Positions 53,094-62,026 of a stretch of DNA of 64,000 bases are shown piece after piece. The position numbers were made by a program, and so were the translations under genes. The DNA is from Bacillota bacterium. Lineage in GTDB: Bacteria > Bacillota > Clostridia > Lachnospirales > Lachnospiraceae. Location: assembly GCA_023415055.1 (NCBI GenBank), contig JAEZLZ010000058.1, positions 131,406 through 195,405 of the forward strand, read 5' to 3'. The first letter of the stretch is position 1, and each line of letters starts with the position of its first letter. Under the pieces are notes generated by a model. The model did not search any database, was not told where the DNA came from, and was given only the letters and a program-made list of their open reading frames with translations.

Positions 53094-53588
53094 TTATAAT
53101 ACTTCGTTAATGTCTTCCAATTCGTTTTCAGTTAGCAGTCTCTCACAATCCAAAAGCAATTTTACCTCATTCCCGATTTTACCTATTTTCTTTATATACC
53201 TGTTATTTATCCCCCGGTGCGTTTGTGGTGGATCCACCATATCCTCTTCCGGTATGGTGATTACTTCTGCAACACTGTCCACAATAAGCCCTATGGATAC
53301 CTCTTCGATATCAACTACAATCACACAGGTCCTGTCATTATATTCCTTCGGCTCCTTTTTAAACCTGAGTCTGACATCTAACACCGGAATGATTTTTCCT
53401 CTCAGATTAATAATTCCCCTCACATATTCAGGAAGCTCAGGTATTTCTGTAATCGATTGGATACCGATAATTTCGATTACATACTTAATCTCAATACCAT
53501 AGCTTTCCTTCCCTAATGAGAAGGTCAAAAACCGATCCTTTTGGGTATCTTCTTCCATCTCCATAGTATTTTCAACTATGTTTGCCAT
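53094..53588 (-). CDS. cheW: Chemotaxis adaptor CheW
   Basis: 164 residues, one CheW domain: FLTFSLGKESYGIEIKYVIE, IPELPEYVRGIINLRGKIIP, VVDIEEVSIGLIVDSVAEV. Very similar to the CheW at 15.0 kb over its length, so the CheW-MCP pair has been duplicated. It bridges CheA and the MCP encoded 24 bases downstream. Confidence 0.96.
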   Translation of the reverse strand: MANIVENTMEMEEDTQKDRFLTFSLGKESYGIEIKYVIEIIGIQSITEIPELPEYVRGIINLRGKIIPVLDVRLRFKKEPKEYNDRTCVIVVDIEEVSIGLIVDSVAEVITIPEEDMVDPPQTHRGINNRYIKKIGKIGNEVKLLLDCERLLTENELEDINEVL

Positions 53589-53642
53589 GTTTTCTTCCGC
53601 CTTTCTTTTGCATTTATTATTCTTATACCTTTAAATACCACA

Positions 53643-55715
53643 TTACCTACTTGTTAATCCTGCCGCATCAATAATCAGGCTGATGCTTCCATCTCCCAGC
53701 AGTGTGCAGCCGGAAAGGCCTCTAATCGTTTTGAAGCCCCGGATATATGCCGGTAATGTCTTAACCACTACCTGCTGCTGTCCTAGCAGCTCGTCCGCGA
53801 AGAGGCAAATCGAATGCTCTGCCTGTTCCATCATGATAATGATTCCGTCTGTCAGCCTCTTAATCTTTGTCTCTAATCCAAAGCTTTCATAAAGTCGTAT
53901 GATGGGATAGCATTCTCCTCTTACCATAATCATTTCATTATTGTCCGGGTCCTTAAATATGTCACTGTCTTTTGGTCGGAAGGATTGCTTAATGGAAATG
54001 AGCGGTAAGGTAAAGCAGGAATTTCCGACTCTTATGTTCATTCCCTCGATAATGGCTAAGGTCAGCGGGATCTTTAGCGTAATCTGGGTACCTTGACCGG
54101 GTATACTATCCACATATAAAGAGCCTCCAACTGTCTCAATATTTTTAGCTACCACATCCATTCCAACCCCACGGCCTGAGAACTCGGTAATCTGCTCATT
54201 GGTTGAGAAGCCAGGAAGCAAAATAAGATTAAATATATCTCGGTCCGTCATGTCATCTTCATTTTTTATGAGCAGATGATTTTCCCTAGCCTTTTTTAAA
54301 ATCTTTTCTCTGTCCAGCCCTTTCCCATCATCTTTCACGATAATCAGGACATCTCTACCGAAATTTTTTGCTTCCAGGGTAATCGTTCCCATTTTTTGTT
54401 TTCCTTTGGCTAGTCTTTCACTCGAAGCTTCAATTCCATGGTCAAGTGAATTGCGAACAAGGTGCATCAACGGATCTGAGATATGTTCAATAATATTCTT
54501 ATCAACCTCCGTAGCTTCACCCAGTATTTCAAGCTTCACATCCTTCTCTAATTTCTTACACATATCCCGTACAATCCGATGCATCTTATTAAAAGTAGCA
54601 GAAAGAGAAACCATTCTGATCGACATTACAATATCCTGTAATTCTGTCGTAATCTTACTTAGCTGACCCGCCGACTTACGAAAATTATTAAGCTCCAAAC
54701 CCAACAGATCCGGATTTTGAATTACCATTGCTTCTTGAATTACAATTTCTCCGACCAGATCCATAAGCTTATCCAGTTTTGCGACACTGACATTAATCAT
54801 ATTCTGAGACGCTGGGGTTGCTTTCATCTCTTTATTGCCCGTGTCCTTATCTGATTTATTTAATACATTCGTCTCGGACACTCTGTTTTCTCGTTCTGTG
54901 AAATGAGATTTACTCTTTTCATATAATGTACTGATTTCCTCCTCATTTTCTAATTGGAGTAAATTCAAATCTTTGAGAAAGATTGTTTCCATTAGAAAGT
55001 CCTTCATTCCATCATAGGTATAGTCTGATTTTATATAAATACAAAACCCATCACGGCGAATAATTTCTGCTGTTTTATCGTTATCGATGATATCCTCCGG
55101 TATATATGCCATTTGGTCAGCGATACTCTCCAGATTACGAATGACGGTATATGCTCGTACGTTTTCCATTTCGCAGCCCTCTTCAAAAGAGATCACTGCT
55201 TTAAACGTATTACATTCGGTATGCTCCATAATTGCATTCCGGCTCGAAAAGGTTTCATTTGCTGCAGCCGGTTTTTTGGCCTCTTCCCGATGAGATAAAT
55301 TATCTTCTTCCAGATGCTTTATGAACTGGTCCATATTGAGAATCAGATTAGATGGATTCCCATCCGCCTCTTTCCCATCCTTGATTTTATCTACTTCTCC
55401 TTTAATAAAATCCACCCCGGTAAGTACCAGGTCCGATAGCTTGGAGCTATCTTGTAAGATAGGTTTTTCTTCTCTTAGAAAATAAAAAACGTCTTCCATT
55501 GTATGAGCCAGGGTTGAGATGTTTTGAAACATCATCATGGCCGCAGAGCCTTTTATGGTATGCATGATACGAAATATTTCATTGATAGCTTCTTGCGTAA
55601 AGTAGTCATTGTTTTCTTCACTGCTTAATATCGATTGCTCCAGCTGTTCAATCAGCTGTGTTGTCTCAAATAGAAATAGATCCAGCAAAGATTCATTTAA
55701 ATTATCTTCTGACAT
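53643..55715 (-). CDS. cheA: Chemotaxis histidine kinase CheA
   Basis: 690 residues from ATG 55715, chosen for GGAGG seven bases upstream. P1 has the phosphoacceptor His52 in FRIMHTIKGSAAM. P2 is variable, P3 is helical, and P4 (ATPase) has HLVRNSLDHGIE, DDGKGLDREKI and FSGRGVGMDVV. P5 (CheW-like) ends the protein. No cheY, cheR, cheB or cheD is in the window, so partners must be elsewhere. First gene of the cluster. Confidence 0.96.
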   Translation of the reverse strand: MSEDNLNESLLDLFLFETTQLIEQLEQSILSSEENNDYFTQEAINEIFRIMHTIKGSAAMMMFQNISTLAHTMEDVFYFLREEKPILQDSSKLSDLVLTGVDFIKGEVDKIKDGKEADGNPSNLILNMDQFIKHLEEDNLSHREEAKKPAAANETFSSRNAIMEHTECNTFKAVISFEEGCEMENVRAYTVIRNLESIADQMAYIPEDIIDNDKTAEIIRRDGFCIYIKSDYTYDGMKDFLMETIFLKDLNLLQLENEEEISTLYEKSKSHFTERENRVSETNVLNKSDKDTGNKEMKATPASQNMINVSVAKLDKLMDLVGEIVIQEAMVIQNPDLLGLELNNFRKSAGQLSKITTELQDIVMSIRMVSLSATFNKMHRIVRDMCKKLEKDVKLEILGEATEVDKNIIEHISDPLMHLVRNSLDHGIEASSERLAKGKQKMGTITLEAKNFGRDVLIIVKDDGKGLDREKILKKARENHLLIKNEDDMTDRDIFNLILLPGFSTNEQITEFSGRGVGMDVVAKNIETVGGSLYVDSIPGQGTQITLKIPLTLAIIEGMNIRVGNSCFTLPLISIKQSFRPKDSDIFKDPDNNEMIMVRGECYPIIRLYESFGLETKIKRLTDGIIIMMEQAEHSICLFADELLGQQQVVVKTLPAYIRGFKTIRGLSGCTLLGDGSISLIIDAAGLTSR

Positions 55716-55885
55716 ATCTATGCCTCCATATTCCATGACCTCTTAAAAAAGTTTTAAGCTTTTGTAGCCATATATTAACAGGAAAAACCTTACTTTATGT
55801 CTACGAAATTTTAATTAAATCACTCAAATATTAAGATGATTTTGTTTTAATTTCCCATTTACTCTTATATTTAATTATTATATCT

Positions 55886-55925
55886 AAAAAAGGAACTACA
55901 GTTTAAAATAACTGAGTTCCCTTTT
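55886..55925 (-). terminator. Terminator after the decayed kinase gene
   Basis: On the minus strand GGGAACT and AGTTCC arms, with AGTT/AACT inside, are followed by T7. It ends the transcript coming from the YesN-type regulator and kinase remnant. Confidence 0.88.
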
Positions 55926-55948
55926 ACTATCTTATCATTATTCTGAAA

Positions 55949-56586
55949 TCAATACACCTTGTCACCGATTTGTTTAACTATATTTTTTATTGTATATGGT
56001 ATTCTCACTTTTACCTTGGAATAGATCCCCGAAGCACTCTCACATGTAATTCCATAATTCTCACCAAAAAACATTTTGATTCTTTCATTCAATTTGTGAT
56101 GCCTATTCCCTTGGTATACTTTACATCAGTTCTTTCCGGCTGCTCCAAGCTGTTATCATTGATGAAGCCAATCCCATTATCCTTTACTACGAATACTACT
56201 TCTTCCTTGATACGCCTAGCAGATATCCATATGATTCCTCTGCCCGCTTTAGGCTCTATCCCATGGATGATTACATTTTCTACAATAGGTTGAATGGAAA
56301 AGGGCGGCAGAAGACAAAGATCTGCTTCCCGATCGATGTCATACTCAACGGTCAGTTTATCCAGGTATTTATAAGATTGTATTTCTTAATTCTGTTATTG
56401 ATATTTTACAGTTCTTCCATATAACGGCTTATGTGCTATATAACCGGAATAATCTGCGATCACAATTACCGGAACTGTAGATACCAACACATAAGAGGCA
56501 GTCAATTTGACCGGTATTTTAATTCAGCGTAGCACATTTGATATTTTATCAGGTAAGCAGATGATCAGAATGAAAATATGATTCAT
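55949..56586 (-). pseudogene. YesM-type sensor histidine kinase, decayed
   Basis: The C-terminal ATPase half is readable: LDKLTVEYDIDREADLCLLP, FSIQPIVENVIIHGIEPKAG, VKDNGIGFINDN and KGIGIT. A frameshift near 56096 follows, and the other frame resumes NERIKMFFGENYGITCESAS to a stop at 55949. Upstream lie an N-terminal hydrophobic piece (PVKLTASYVLVSTVPVIVIA), several stops, and a junction that omits the sensor domain and the phosphorylated His region. It would have been the partner of the AraC-type regulator at 56.6 kb. The 860-base gap holds nothing else apart from the cheA leader. Confidence 0.9.
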
Positions 56587-56599
56587 TTCTTAAAACCTA

Positions 56600-58243
56600 T
56601 CATGCAAAATACTCTTCCTTATCTTTTTTAGTCCGTTCACAGACCCCCCACCTATCGTACTCTACAGGTGTAAATCCGGTAACATCCTTAAAAACCTTAA
56701 AGAAATAGTTATAATTATTAAAACCTGCCAAATTCACTATATCTTTTATTTTGTAGTCATGGGAACGTATCATCTCACATGCAACCTCTACTCTTTTTCC
56801 ATTTAATATCTCAGCAAAGCCTTTCTGACACTCTTCATTGATTAAATGGCTTAAATATTGGGCACTAATTCCAACATATTCTGCTGTATCCGTAAGAGAA
56901 ATGTTTTTTCGGTAATTCGAATTAACATACTGAATTGCTTTCATAACATAAGGATTCTTTCCACTTTCCTTCATGAGGCTCATATTTTCTTCCAGAAGCC
57001 TTTCATATATTTTAATAATTATCATTTGAAGCTCATTAAATTTTTTTCTTAAATATCTACCTGACAACTGATATTCCACCAACTTGGTTCTCGTACTCTC
57101 AAAACCATGCTTCAGACAAAACTGTATTGCGAAGCTAATTAACTCTGCGCATATCATCTGCACTGAATGTGCGGATGCATTTATCTCTCTGCAATTATCA
57201 AAAAGGGAATCAATACAGTTCCACATTCCAACCTTATCTCCTTCTTCCAAAAACTGCATAATATGCTCTTCGTCCTCCAAGCTTAAGGATATCTGGGTTT
57301 CTTCCCGCGTTATATCATTGTGCTGCCATACAAGCTGCTGCTCATCATAAAATATATTTTCCATACTTTTCTTCGTTTTAGCAAAAAGTTCGGGAATCTT
57401 GTCATAATCTGTGCACAAGCTGCTGATCGCAATCGTAATGTGTAGCCCCAGATACTTCTTTGAAGCAGAACAAATTCGGGATAGCTTCCGTGCCAGCATC
57501 TGATTAACAAATAATGTACTATTCATTTTTCCAAAATCGATAAAAGTAACAAAATGTCCCTCCTCCAGATATGCCGTAAATCCATGGAAATCTTCACAAA
57601 TAATCTTATCAATTATATCGGCGAGGGATCTTATTACATTGTCCGCCTTTCCATGTGCAGGATCCGGAAAGTTCTGTACTTCTATATAGCAAAGGATTAG
57701 GTTAGTGAAATTGCAGGACAGTTCGAATAACTGCAAACGTTGTTTTGCTTTTTTATAAGAAATGTTTCCGGCAAGTATATCATATGCCAGTTTATGCAGG
57801 ATAAACGTTCTGCCTTCGGAAAGCTGCTCCAGCTGCATACTGCAAAGGCTTAATGACTTACCACGTTCTATCAGTTTGCCTTTCACTGTTTCCAAGGCAT
57901 CACACAATATTTCCTTATCCAGCTTGTGTTTTAATAGGTAATCAACAGCCCCATTTTTCAGACTGTCGCGTACGTAATTGTAATCATCATGACCACTGAT
58001 TGCGATCACCTCAACATCCGTGAAGTATTGGCGAATGCTCTCAATCAAAGCTACTCCACCCATAATCGGCATGTTTATATCTGTAATAACCAGATCAAAA
58101 TGGCCTATTGATAATTTCATTATACACTCCACACCGTTCTTAACCTCATCTGCTATAATAAACCCCATCCGCTCCCATTCAATCAAGGTCTTTAAATTTG
58201 AACGTATGACCATATCGTCATCTACAAGAAGCACTCTTAGCAT
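56600..58243 (-). CDS. YesN-type response regulator with AraC DNA-binding domain
   Basis: 547 residues. The receiver (1-120) has phosphoacceptor Asp55 in DLVITDINMPIMGGV. A helical middle region of about 300 residues is typical of the clostridial YesN family. The C-terminal AraC domain has ISLTDTAEYVGISAQYLSHL and IKDIVNLAGFNNYNYFFKVF. YesN regulators usually control CUT1 sugar importers in answer to a YesM kinase. Here that kinase is broken, so the regulator may be orphaned or cross-activated. Confidence 0.93.
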   Translation of the reverse strand: MLRVLLVDDDMVIRSNLKTLIEWERMGFIIADEVKNGVECIMKLSIGHFDLVITDINMPIMGGVALIESIRQYFTDVEVIAISGHDDYNYVRDSLKNGAVDYLLKHKLDKEILCDALETVKGKLIERGKSLSLCSMQLEQLSEGRTFILHKLAYDILAGNISYKKAKQRLQLFELSCNFTNLILCYIEVQNFPDPAHGKADNVIRSLADIIDKIICEDFHGFTAYLEEGHFVTFIDFGKMNSTLFVNQMLARKLSRICSASKKYLGLHITIAISSLCTDYDKIPELFAKTKKSMENIFYDEQQLVWQHNDITREETQISLSLEDEEHIMQFLEEGDKVGMWNCIDSLFDNCREINASAHSVQMICAELISFAIQFCLKHGFESTRTKLVEYQLSGRYLRKKFNELQMIIIKIYERLLEENMSLMKESGKNPYVMKAIQYVNSNYRKNISLTDTAEYVGISAQYLSHLINEECQKGFAEILNGKRVEVACEMIRSHDYKIKDIVNLAGFNNYNYFFKVFKDVTGFTPVEYDRWGVCERTKKDKEEYFA

Positions 58244-58630
58244 AGACTATTTCCTCTGCTTTCATATAATGTCACATATATCCAGTGACTCACCGATGTT
58301 AATTATTTATAAATTCTAACATTATTTTATAATATTTTTGTACAAAAAACAACAAAAACCATCCATATTCTTCCCTTTTCGCCTTTATATGGGATACCTT
58401 CTAGCCTCTGGGTATCGTTTAAAAGCAATCCCATTTTCTCTATTTCCCCATCCATACTTAAGAATAGGTCATGAATTGCTATCTTCGGGTGTTAACTCCC
58501 TCACCCACTAATTTGTCCTTGATAAAAATGAGATGGAAATATATGATAGAAGAAGGAAGGCAAAAGAAATAGAGAGTATCAATAATATCTAGTTCCTGAT
58601 AATAGAGCAAGCAATGAAGGGAGAAGAATA

Positions 58631-59776
58631 ATGAAGTACAGACAATTAGGGAAAACAGGTTTGATGGTAAGTGAAATCGGGTTGGGAGCAGAATGGCTGG
58701 AGCAGCAGAATGCTAATGATGTGAAAAGGGTAATCGAACGAAGCGCAGAATACGGGATCAATATTATTGATTGCTGGATGTCTGAACCAAATGTGCGTTC
58801 AAATATCGGTACGGCAATCGCTGGTCACCGAGAGAAATGGCTGATCCAGGGGCATCTCGGATCGACCTGGCAGAACGGTCAATATGAGCGGACCCGCGAC
58901 CTGGATAAGGTAAAAGAGGCCTTTGAAGACTTATTAAGACGTTTGCAGACAGATTACATAGATTTAGGCATGATTCATTTTGTAGATGAAGAAGCCGAGT
59001 TCCATAGAATCATCAACGGCGAATTTATCGAATTTGTGCGAGATTTAAAGCAAAAAGGAACCATCCGTCATATCGGTTTAAGTACACATAATCCTTATGT
59101 TGCCCAACTCGCGGCGCTCTCCGGTGAAATCGAGATGATATTGTTCAGCCTTAACCCGGCCTTCGATCTGCTACCCGGAACGGAGGATATCAATGATCTC
59201 TTTAAAGAACATTACAATGATGAGCTTAAAGGAATGGCTCCGGAGCGTGAAGAATTGTATAAGATTTGCGAGAGAGAAAATGTCGGCATCACGGTAATGA
59301 AAGGTTATGCCGGAGGAAGACTGTTCAATGCAGAGCAATCACCCTTTGGTGTTGCGCTGACCCCCATACAATGTCTTCATTATGCTTTAACACGTCCTGC
59401 GGTAGCCTCTGTTATGGTTGGCTGCAGAACACCGGAGGAGGTAGATGCTGCAGTAGCTTATGAAGAAGCAAATGATGAGCAAAAGGACTATGCCACCGTA
59501 TTAGCAAATGCGCCCTACCACTCTTATTTCGGACAGTGTACCTATTGTGGTCATTGCGCACCTTGTCCCGCTTTCATCGATATTGCAATGGTGAATAAGT
59601 TATATGACCTAGCCGTGCTTCAGGTGAAGATCCCTGCTACCGTTCAGGCTCATTATTCTGCTCTTTCGGCAAATGCTTCCGATTGCATCAGCTGTGCTGC
59701 CTGTGAAGAACGTTGTCCCTTTGGAGTGCCAATCGTAGAACAGATGCAGAAAGCAGTTAGTATTTTCAAACGATAG
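58631..59776 (+). CDS. Aldo/keto reductase with C-terminal 4Fe-4S ferredoxin domain
   Basis: 381 residues. The AKR barrel (about 1-290) opens MKYRQLGKTGLMVSEIGLGA with the catalytic Asp/Tyr/Lys/His region altered: GINIIDCWMSEPN stands where FDTAxxYG is usual. Two ferredoxin-like clusters follow (CTYCGHCAPCPAF and CISCAACEERCPF). The class is common in anaerobes as putative oxidoreductases. The substrate is unknown. GGGAGAAG lies upstream of ATG. It is monocistronic; 58244-58630 holds only spacer and leader. Confidence 0.9.
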   Translation: MKYRQLGKTGLMVSEIGLGAEWLEQQNANDVKRVIERSAEYGINIIDCWMSEPNVRSNIGTAIAGHREKWLIQGHLGSTWQNGQYERTRDLDKVKEAFEDLLRRLQTDYIDLGMIHFVDEEAEFHRIINGEFIEFVRDLKQKGTIRHIGLSTHNPYVAQLAALSGEIEMILFSLNPAFDLLPGTEDINDLFKEHYNDELKGMAPEREELYKICERENVGITVMKGYAGGRLFNAEQSPFGVALTPIQCLHYALTRPAVASVMVGCRTPEEVDAAVAYEEANDEQKDYATVLANAPYHSYFGQCTYCGHCAPCPAFIDIAMVNKLYDLAVLQVKIPATVQAHYSALSANASDCISCAACEERCPFGVPIVEQMQKAVSIFKR

Positions 59777-59806
59777 AAAGCACGCTTCGCGAACTTTCTA
59801 TGGTCA
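59768..59806 (+). repeat. 39-bp hairpin repeat, copy 2
   Basis: AAACGATAGAAAGCACGC begins this copy, and the TAG inside CGATAG is the stop of the aldo/keto reductase. ATAGAAAG pairs with CTTTCTAT around a GC-rich loop. Compare 48662-48700. Confidence 0.75.
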
Positions 59807-59834
59807 CAAACAAAAACTGAAGAAGTAACCTATA

Positions 59835-59879
59835 GGGGCTGCATCTTAACTAATAGATCAATTAGTTAAGAGCAGCCCC
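59835..59879. terminator. Bidirectional terminator after the aldo/keto reductase
   Basis: GGGGCTGC-AT-CTTAACTAAT pairs with ATTAGTTAAG-A-GCAGCCCC. It lies between convergent genes. Confidence 0.88.
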
Positions 59880-59885
59880 CTCGCA

Positions 59886-60902
59886 TTAAACATTGGTATC
59901 AACTGCTGCTCCCAGGATATCCTCCTGAAGCAGTTTCATCTTGTCAAGGATGTCCTGTACTTCCTTTTGAACATCCTTCTTAATCTCATTCAGATCAATC
60001 ATCTGATCCATGGTATCATTATCAACTGTTGTTCCCTTATGAACCGACGACTGATTACTTCCGGAAGCAGCCACTTTCATTGTACGAGCTTCCATTTGTT
60101 CTTTGTCTTCTTTGATTGCTTCTGTTTTTTCTTCCTGTTCCTTCTTCTCTTCTGCTTTCTTATCAGCCGCTTCCTTTTGTTCCTCCAACTTCTCATCAAC
60201 ATGGTTCTTCGCTTCGTCAATTAACATCCCGGTAATCTCCTTGCTCGCAGTATCCAGAAGCTTATCTGCAGCAACATCTGCATCTACCATCGGATGAGTC
60301 TTGAGTCTTTCCAATTGTATTGCGTTGATGGTCATAGTTTCATTTGTAATTATCTTTTGGCTGTCCTCAATCACTTTAAGAAAGGGTTCCTTCAGTGAAT
60401 CCATTTCAAGAGAATACTTCTGGTACTCTGTCATTCCTTTTTGGTCTATCTTCTCCAAACGCTGTTTCTCTTTATCAGACAATTTTATAGAGGGATCCTT
60501 CCGTGCATCGCGACGCTTCTCCAGCAGCTCCAAATCCTGCTGTTCCTGGCTGTCATCTTCGATACCACAGACTTCCTTCATCTCTTTTTTACTTGCATCT
60601 ATTCTGTTGATTTCCTGTTGATTACTATTTATTTCATTCTTCAGAGCATCGATATTATTTCGTCTTCTCTCAATATCATCGTCTATTTTACGCTCCCCTG
60701 CAAACGCATCGCCGACAATCTTCATAGCCTCTTTCATTGCTTCTTTTCTTTTCCGTGCAATGGGATCGTCTACCAGATTAAGATTAGCCGCAAATATATT
60801 GTTACCTTTATTATTTTTATGACTCTTCATCGACTTACGATCCGTCGTGATATTGATCGAATCACCTGCAAATATGTGCATGTCTGTTTTATTAATTTTC
60901 AT
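59886..60902 (-). CDS. Coiled-coil protein of unknown function
   Basis: 338 residues, very rich in Lys and Glu. There is no membrane segment. Long helical stretches include RRRNNIDALKNEINSNQQEI and KLEEQKEAADKKAEEKKEQE, so coiled coils are expected at about 75-115 and 215-270. The N terminus MKINKTDMHIFAGDSINI has no signal peptide. I do not recognise a family. It is monocistronic, with GGGG-type binding site upstream. Codon use is normal, so it is probably a real gene. Confidence 0.75.
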   Translation of the reverse strand: MKINKTDMHIFAGDSINITTDRKSMKSHKNNKGNNIFAANLNLVDDPIARKRKEAMKEAMKIVGDAFAGERKIDDDIERRRNNIDALKNEINSNQQEINRIDASKKEMKEVCGIEDDSQEQQDLELLEKRRDARKDPSIKLSDKEKQRLEKIDQKGMTEYQKYSLEMDSLKEPFLKVIEDSQKIITNETMTINAIQLERLKTHPMVDADVAADKLLDTASKEITGMLIDEAKNHVDEKLEEQKEAADKKAEEKKEQEEKTEAIKEDKEQMEARTMKVAASGSNQSSVHKGTTVDNDTMDQMIDLNEIKKDVQKEVQDILDKMKLLQEDILGAAVDTNV

Positions 60903-61038
60903 TCATTGATCCCCTCCATATTCATATGCTCCTATAACAGGTTTATTTTCCCATATAAATATGTATCGGCTATTCTAAAGATAATATTAAGCTATACTAG
61001 GTATTTATCAATATATTGCTGTTTATGTTATACCAATT

Positions 61039-61255
61039 TCACATATAATCTACAAATTCGAAATCCCAATGATTAAAATGCTTGTCAACCCACACAGCTC
61101 CATATTTTTGGTTACATAGTACCATTACTATATAGGGCAAAAAAAGCTCGAAATTCATTCCGATTAAACTCACCCTTCATAATTAAAATTTCTTGTTCAA
61201 CGCCGTTTTTTTGCTCGGCACCGTATCTATAATATATCACATAATCATTATTCAT
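61039..61255 (-). pseudogene. Small unknown gene interrupted at a T7 run
   Basis: ATG at 61255 opens MNNDYVIYYRYGAEQKNGVE and GEFNRNEFRAF, then stops early. Removing one T from a run of seven (61139-61145) lets the frame continue through KYGAVWVDKHFNHWDFEFVD to a stop at 61039, giving about 72 residues. This suggests a real but frameshifted small gene. No strong ribosome binding site is seen and no family is recognised. Confidence 0.45.
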
Positions 61256-61299
61256 TCTTGATATTTTGACTACATTTTATTAAACTCCGGAGAAACAAG

Positions 61300-61342
61300 A
61301 TGCGTTCTTTCAGAACTCTTCGTTCAAATCTGAAGTCTTCCT
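61300..61342. repeat. 43-bp direct repeat, copy 1
   Basis: ATGCGTTCTTTCAGAACT to TCTTCCT; 40 of 43 bases match 61984-62026. Its core CGTTCAAATCT also occurs inverted at 61400-61410. TCTTCCT/AGGAAGA (61336-61358) forms a hairpin. The stretch 61343-61590 between this copy and the next gene holds no frame I can support. Confidence 0.85.
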
Positions 61343-61590
61343 AAAGAAAAAGGAAGATGCATCACTCACGTAATTCATCTCCTTTTAAAAGCGCCGACCA
61401 GATTTGAACGGTTTCGAAATCTCTCTAATGCTTATAGAAGGTTCTTTCCGCAAGGTACGATGTCTATTGCAAACACTCTCTACAATATAAGAGTCGGAAT
61501 TCAAAATATAAATCCATCCTGAAAGCACTGAAAAGAAAAGGGTTCCATCCGTCTTTTTCTTCTTGGCATAAAGGAATATATTAAGTTGTT

Positions 61591-61929
61591 TTATATGTAA
61601 GGTTCCTGGTTTTTGTTCTTATATCTTTTCATTAATCCATAACATTCCGTTAAAACAAAAGAAATTACTATATAAATCAATCCATACATACTTAATTTAG
61701 ACGAAAATGATATACCTTTAAATTCTAAAATAATGGAAAAAATTAAATATATAATAGAGCCGGCTAAAGTCAAAAGACCAAAGCATTTATTTGTCCATTT
61801 CCAGATATCTTTGTCCATATTCTGTTGTAAAGATTTATATCCCAATATGTTTTTCTTTTCTCTCGGTGATAAGAAAAACAAAAACAAGCTATAGACTAAG
61901 CATATCATACCAATATAGATAGATTTCAT
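61591..61929 (-). CDS. SdpI-like small membrane protein
   Basis: 112 residues with three hydrophobic segments (about 4-20, 50-68, 78-96). YKSLQQNMDKDIWKWTNKCF fits the SdpI family pattern G-Y-R-T-x(5,8)-W-x-x-A-N. In B. subtilis SdpI gives immunity to the SdpC toxin. No toxin is visible here. It is bracketed by the two 43-bp repeats, which hints at mobility or local duplication. Confidence 0.75.
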   Translation of the reverse strand: MKSIYIGMICLVYSLFLFFLSPREKKNILGYKSLQQNMDKDIWKWTNKCFGLLTLAGSIIYLIFSIILEFKGISFSSKLSMYGLIYIVISFVLTECYGLMKRYKNKNQEPYI

Positions 61930-61983
61930 TATTTAGATCACCCTTTCTGCTTCAAAGTAATAATATTTTCTTGATTTAACCAA

Positions 61984-62026
61984 ATGCATTCTTTCATAGC
62001 TCTTCGTTCAAATCTGAAGTCTTCCT
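61984..62026. repeat. 43-bp direct repeat, copy 2
   Basis: ATGCATTCTTTCATAGCT to TCTTCCT, matching 61300-61342. Its last base is part of the stop codon of the XRE-AbrB gene. Confidence 0.85.

Noticed and set aside
55737..55885. Possible second c-di-GMP riboswitch ahead of cheA
   Set aside because: None of the GEMM landmarks (GGCAAAC, GACGCAAAG, GCCAG) is present.
61321..61331. CGTTCAAATCT, resembling a tRNA T-arm
   Set aside because: No acceptor stem, D-arm or anticodon arm can be drawn around it; it is the core of the 43-bp repeat.
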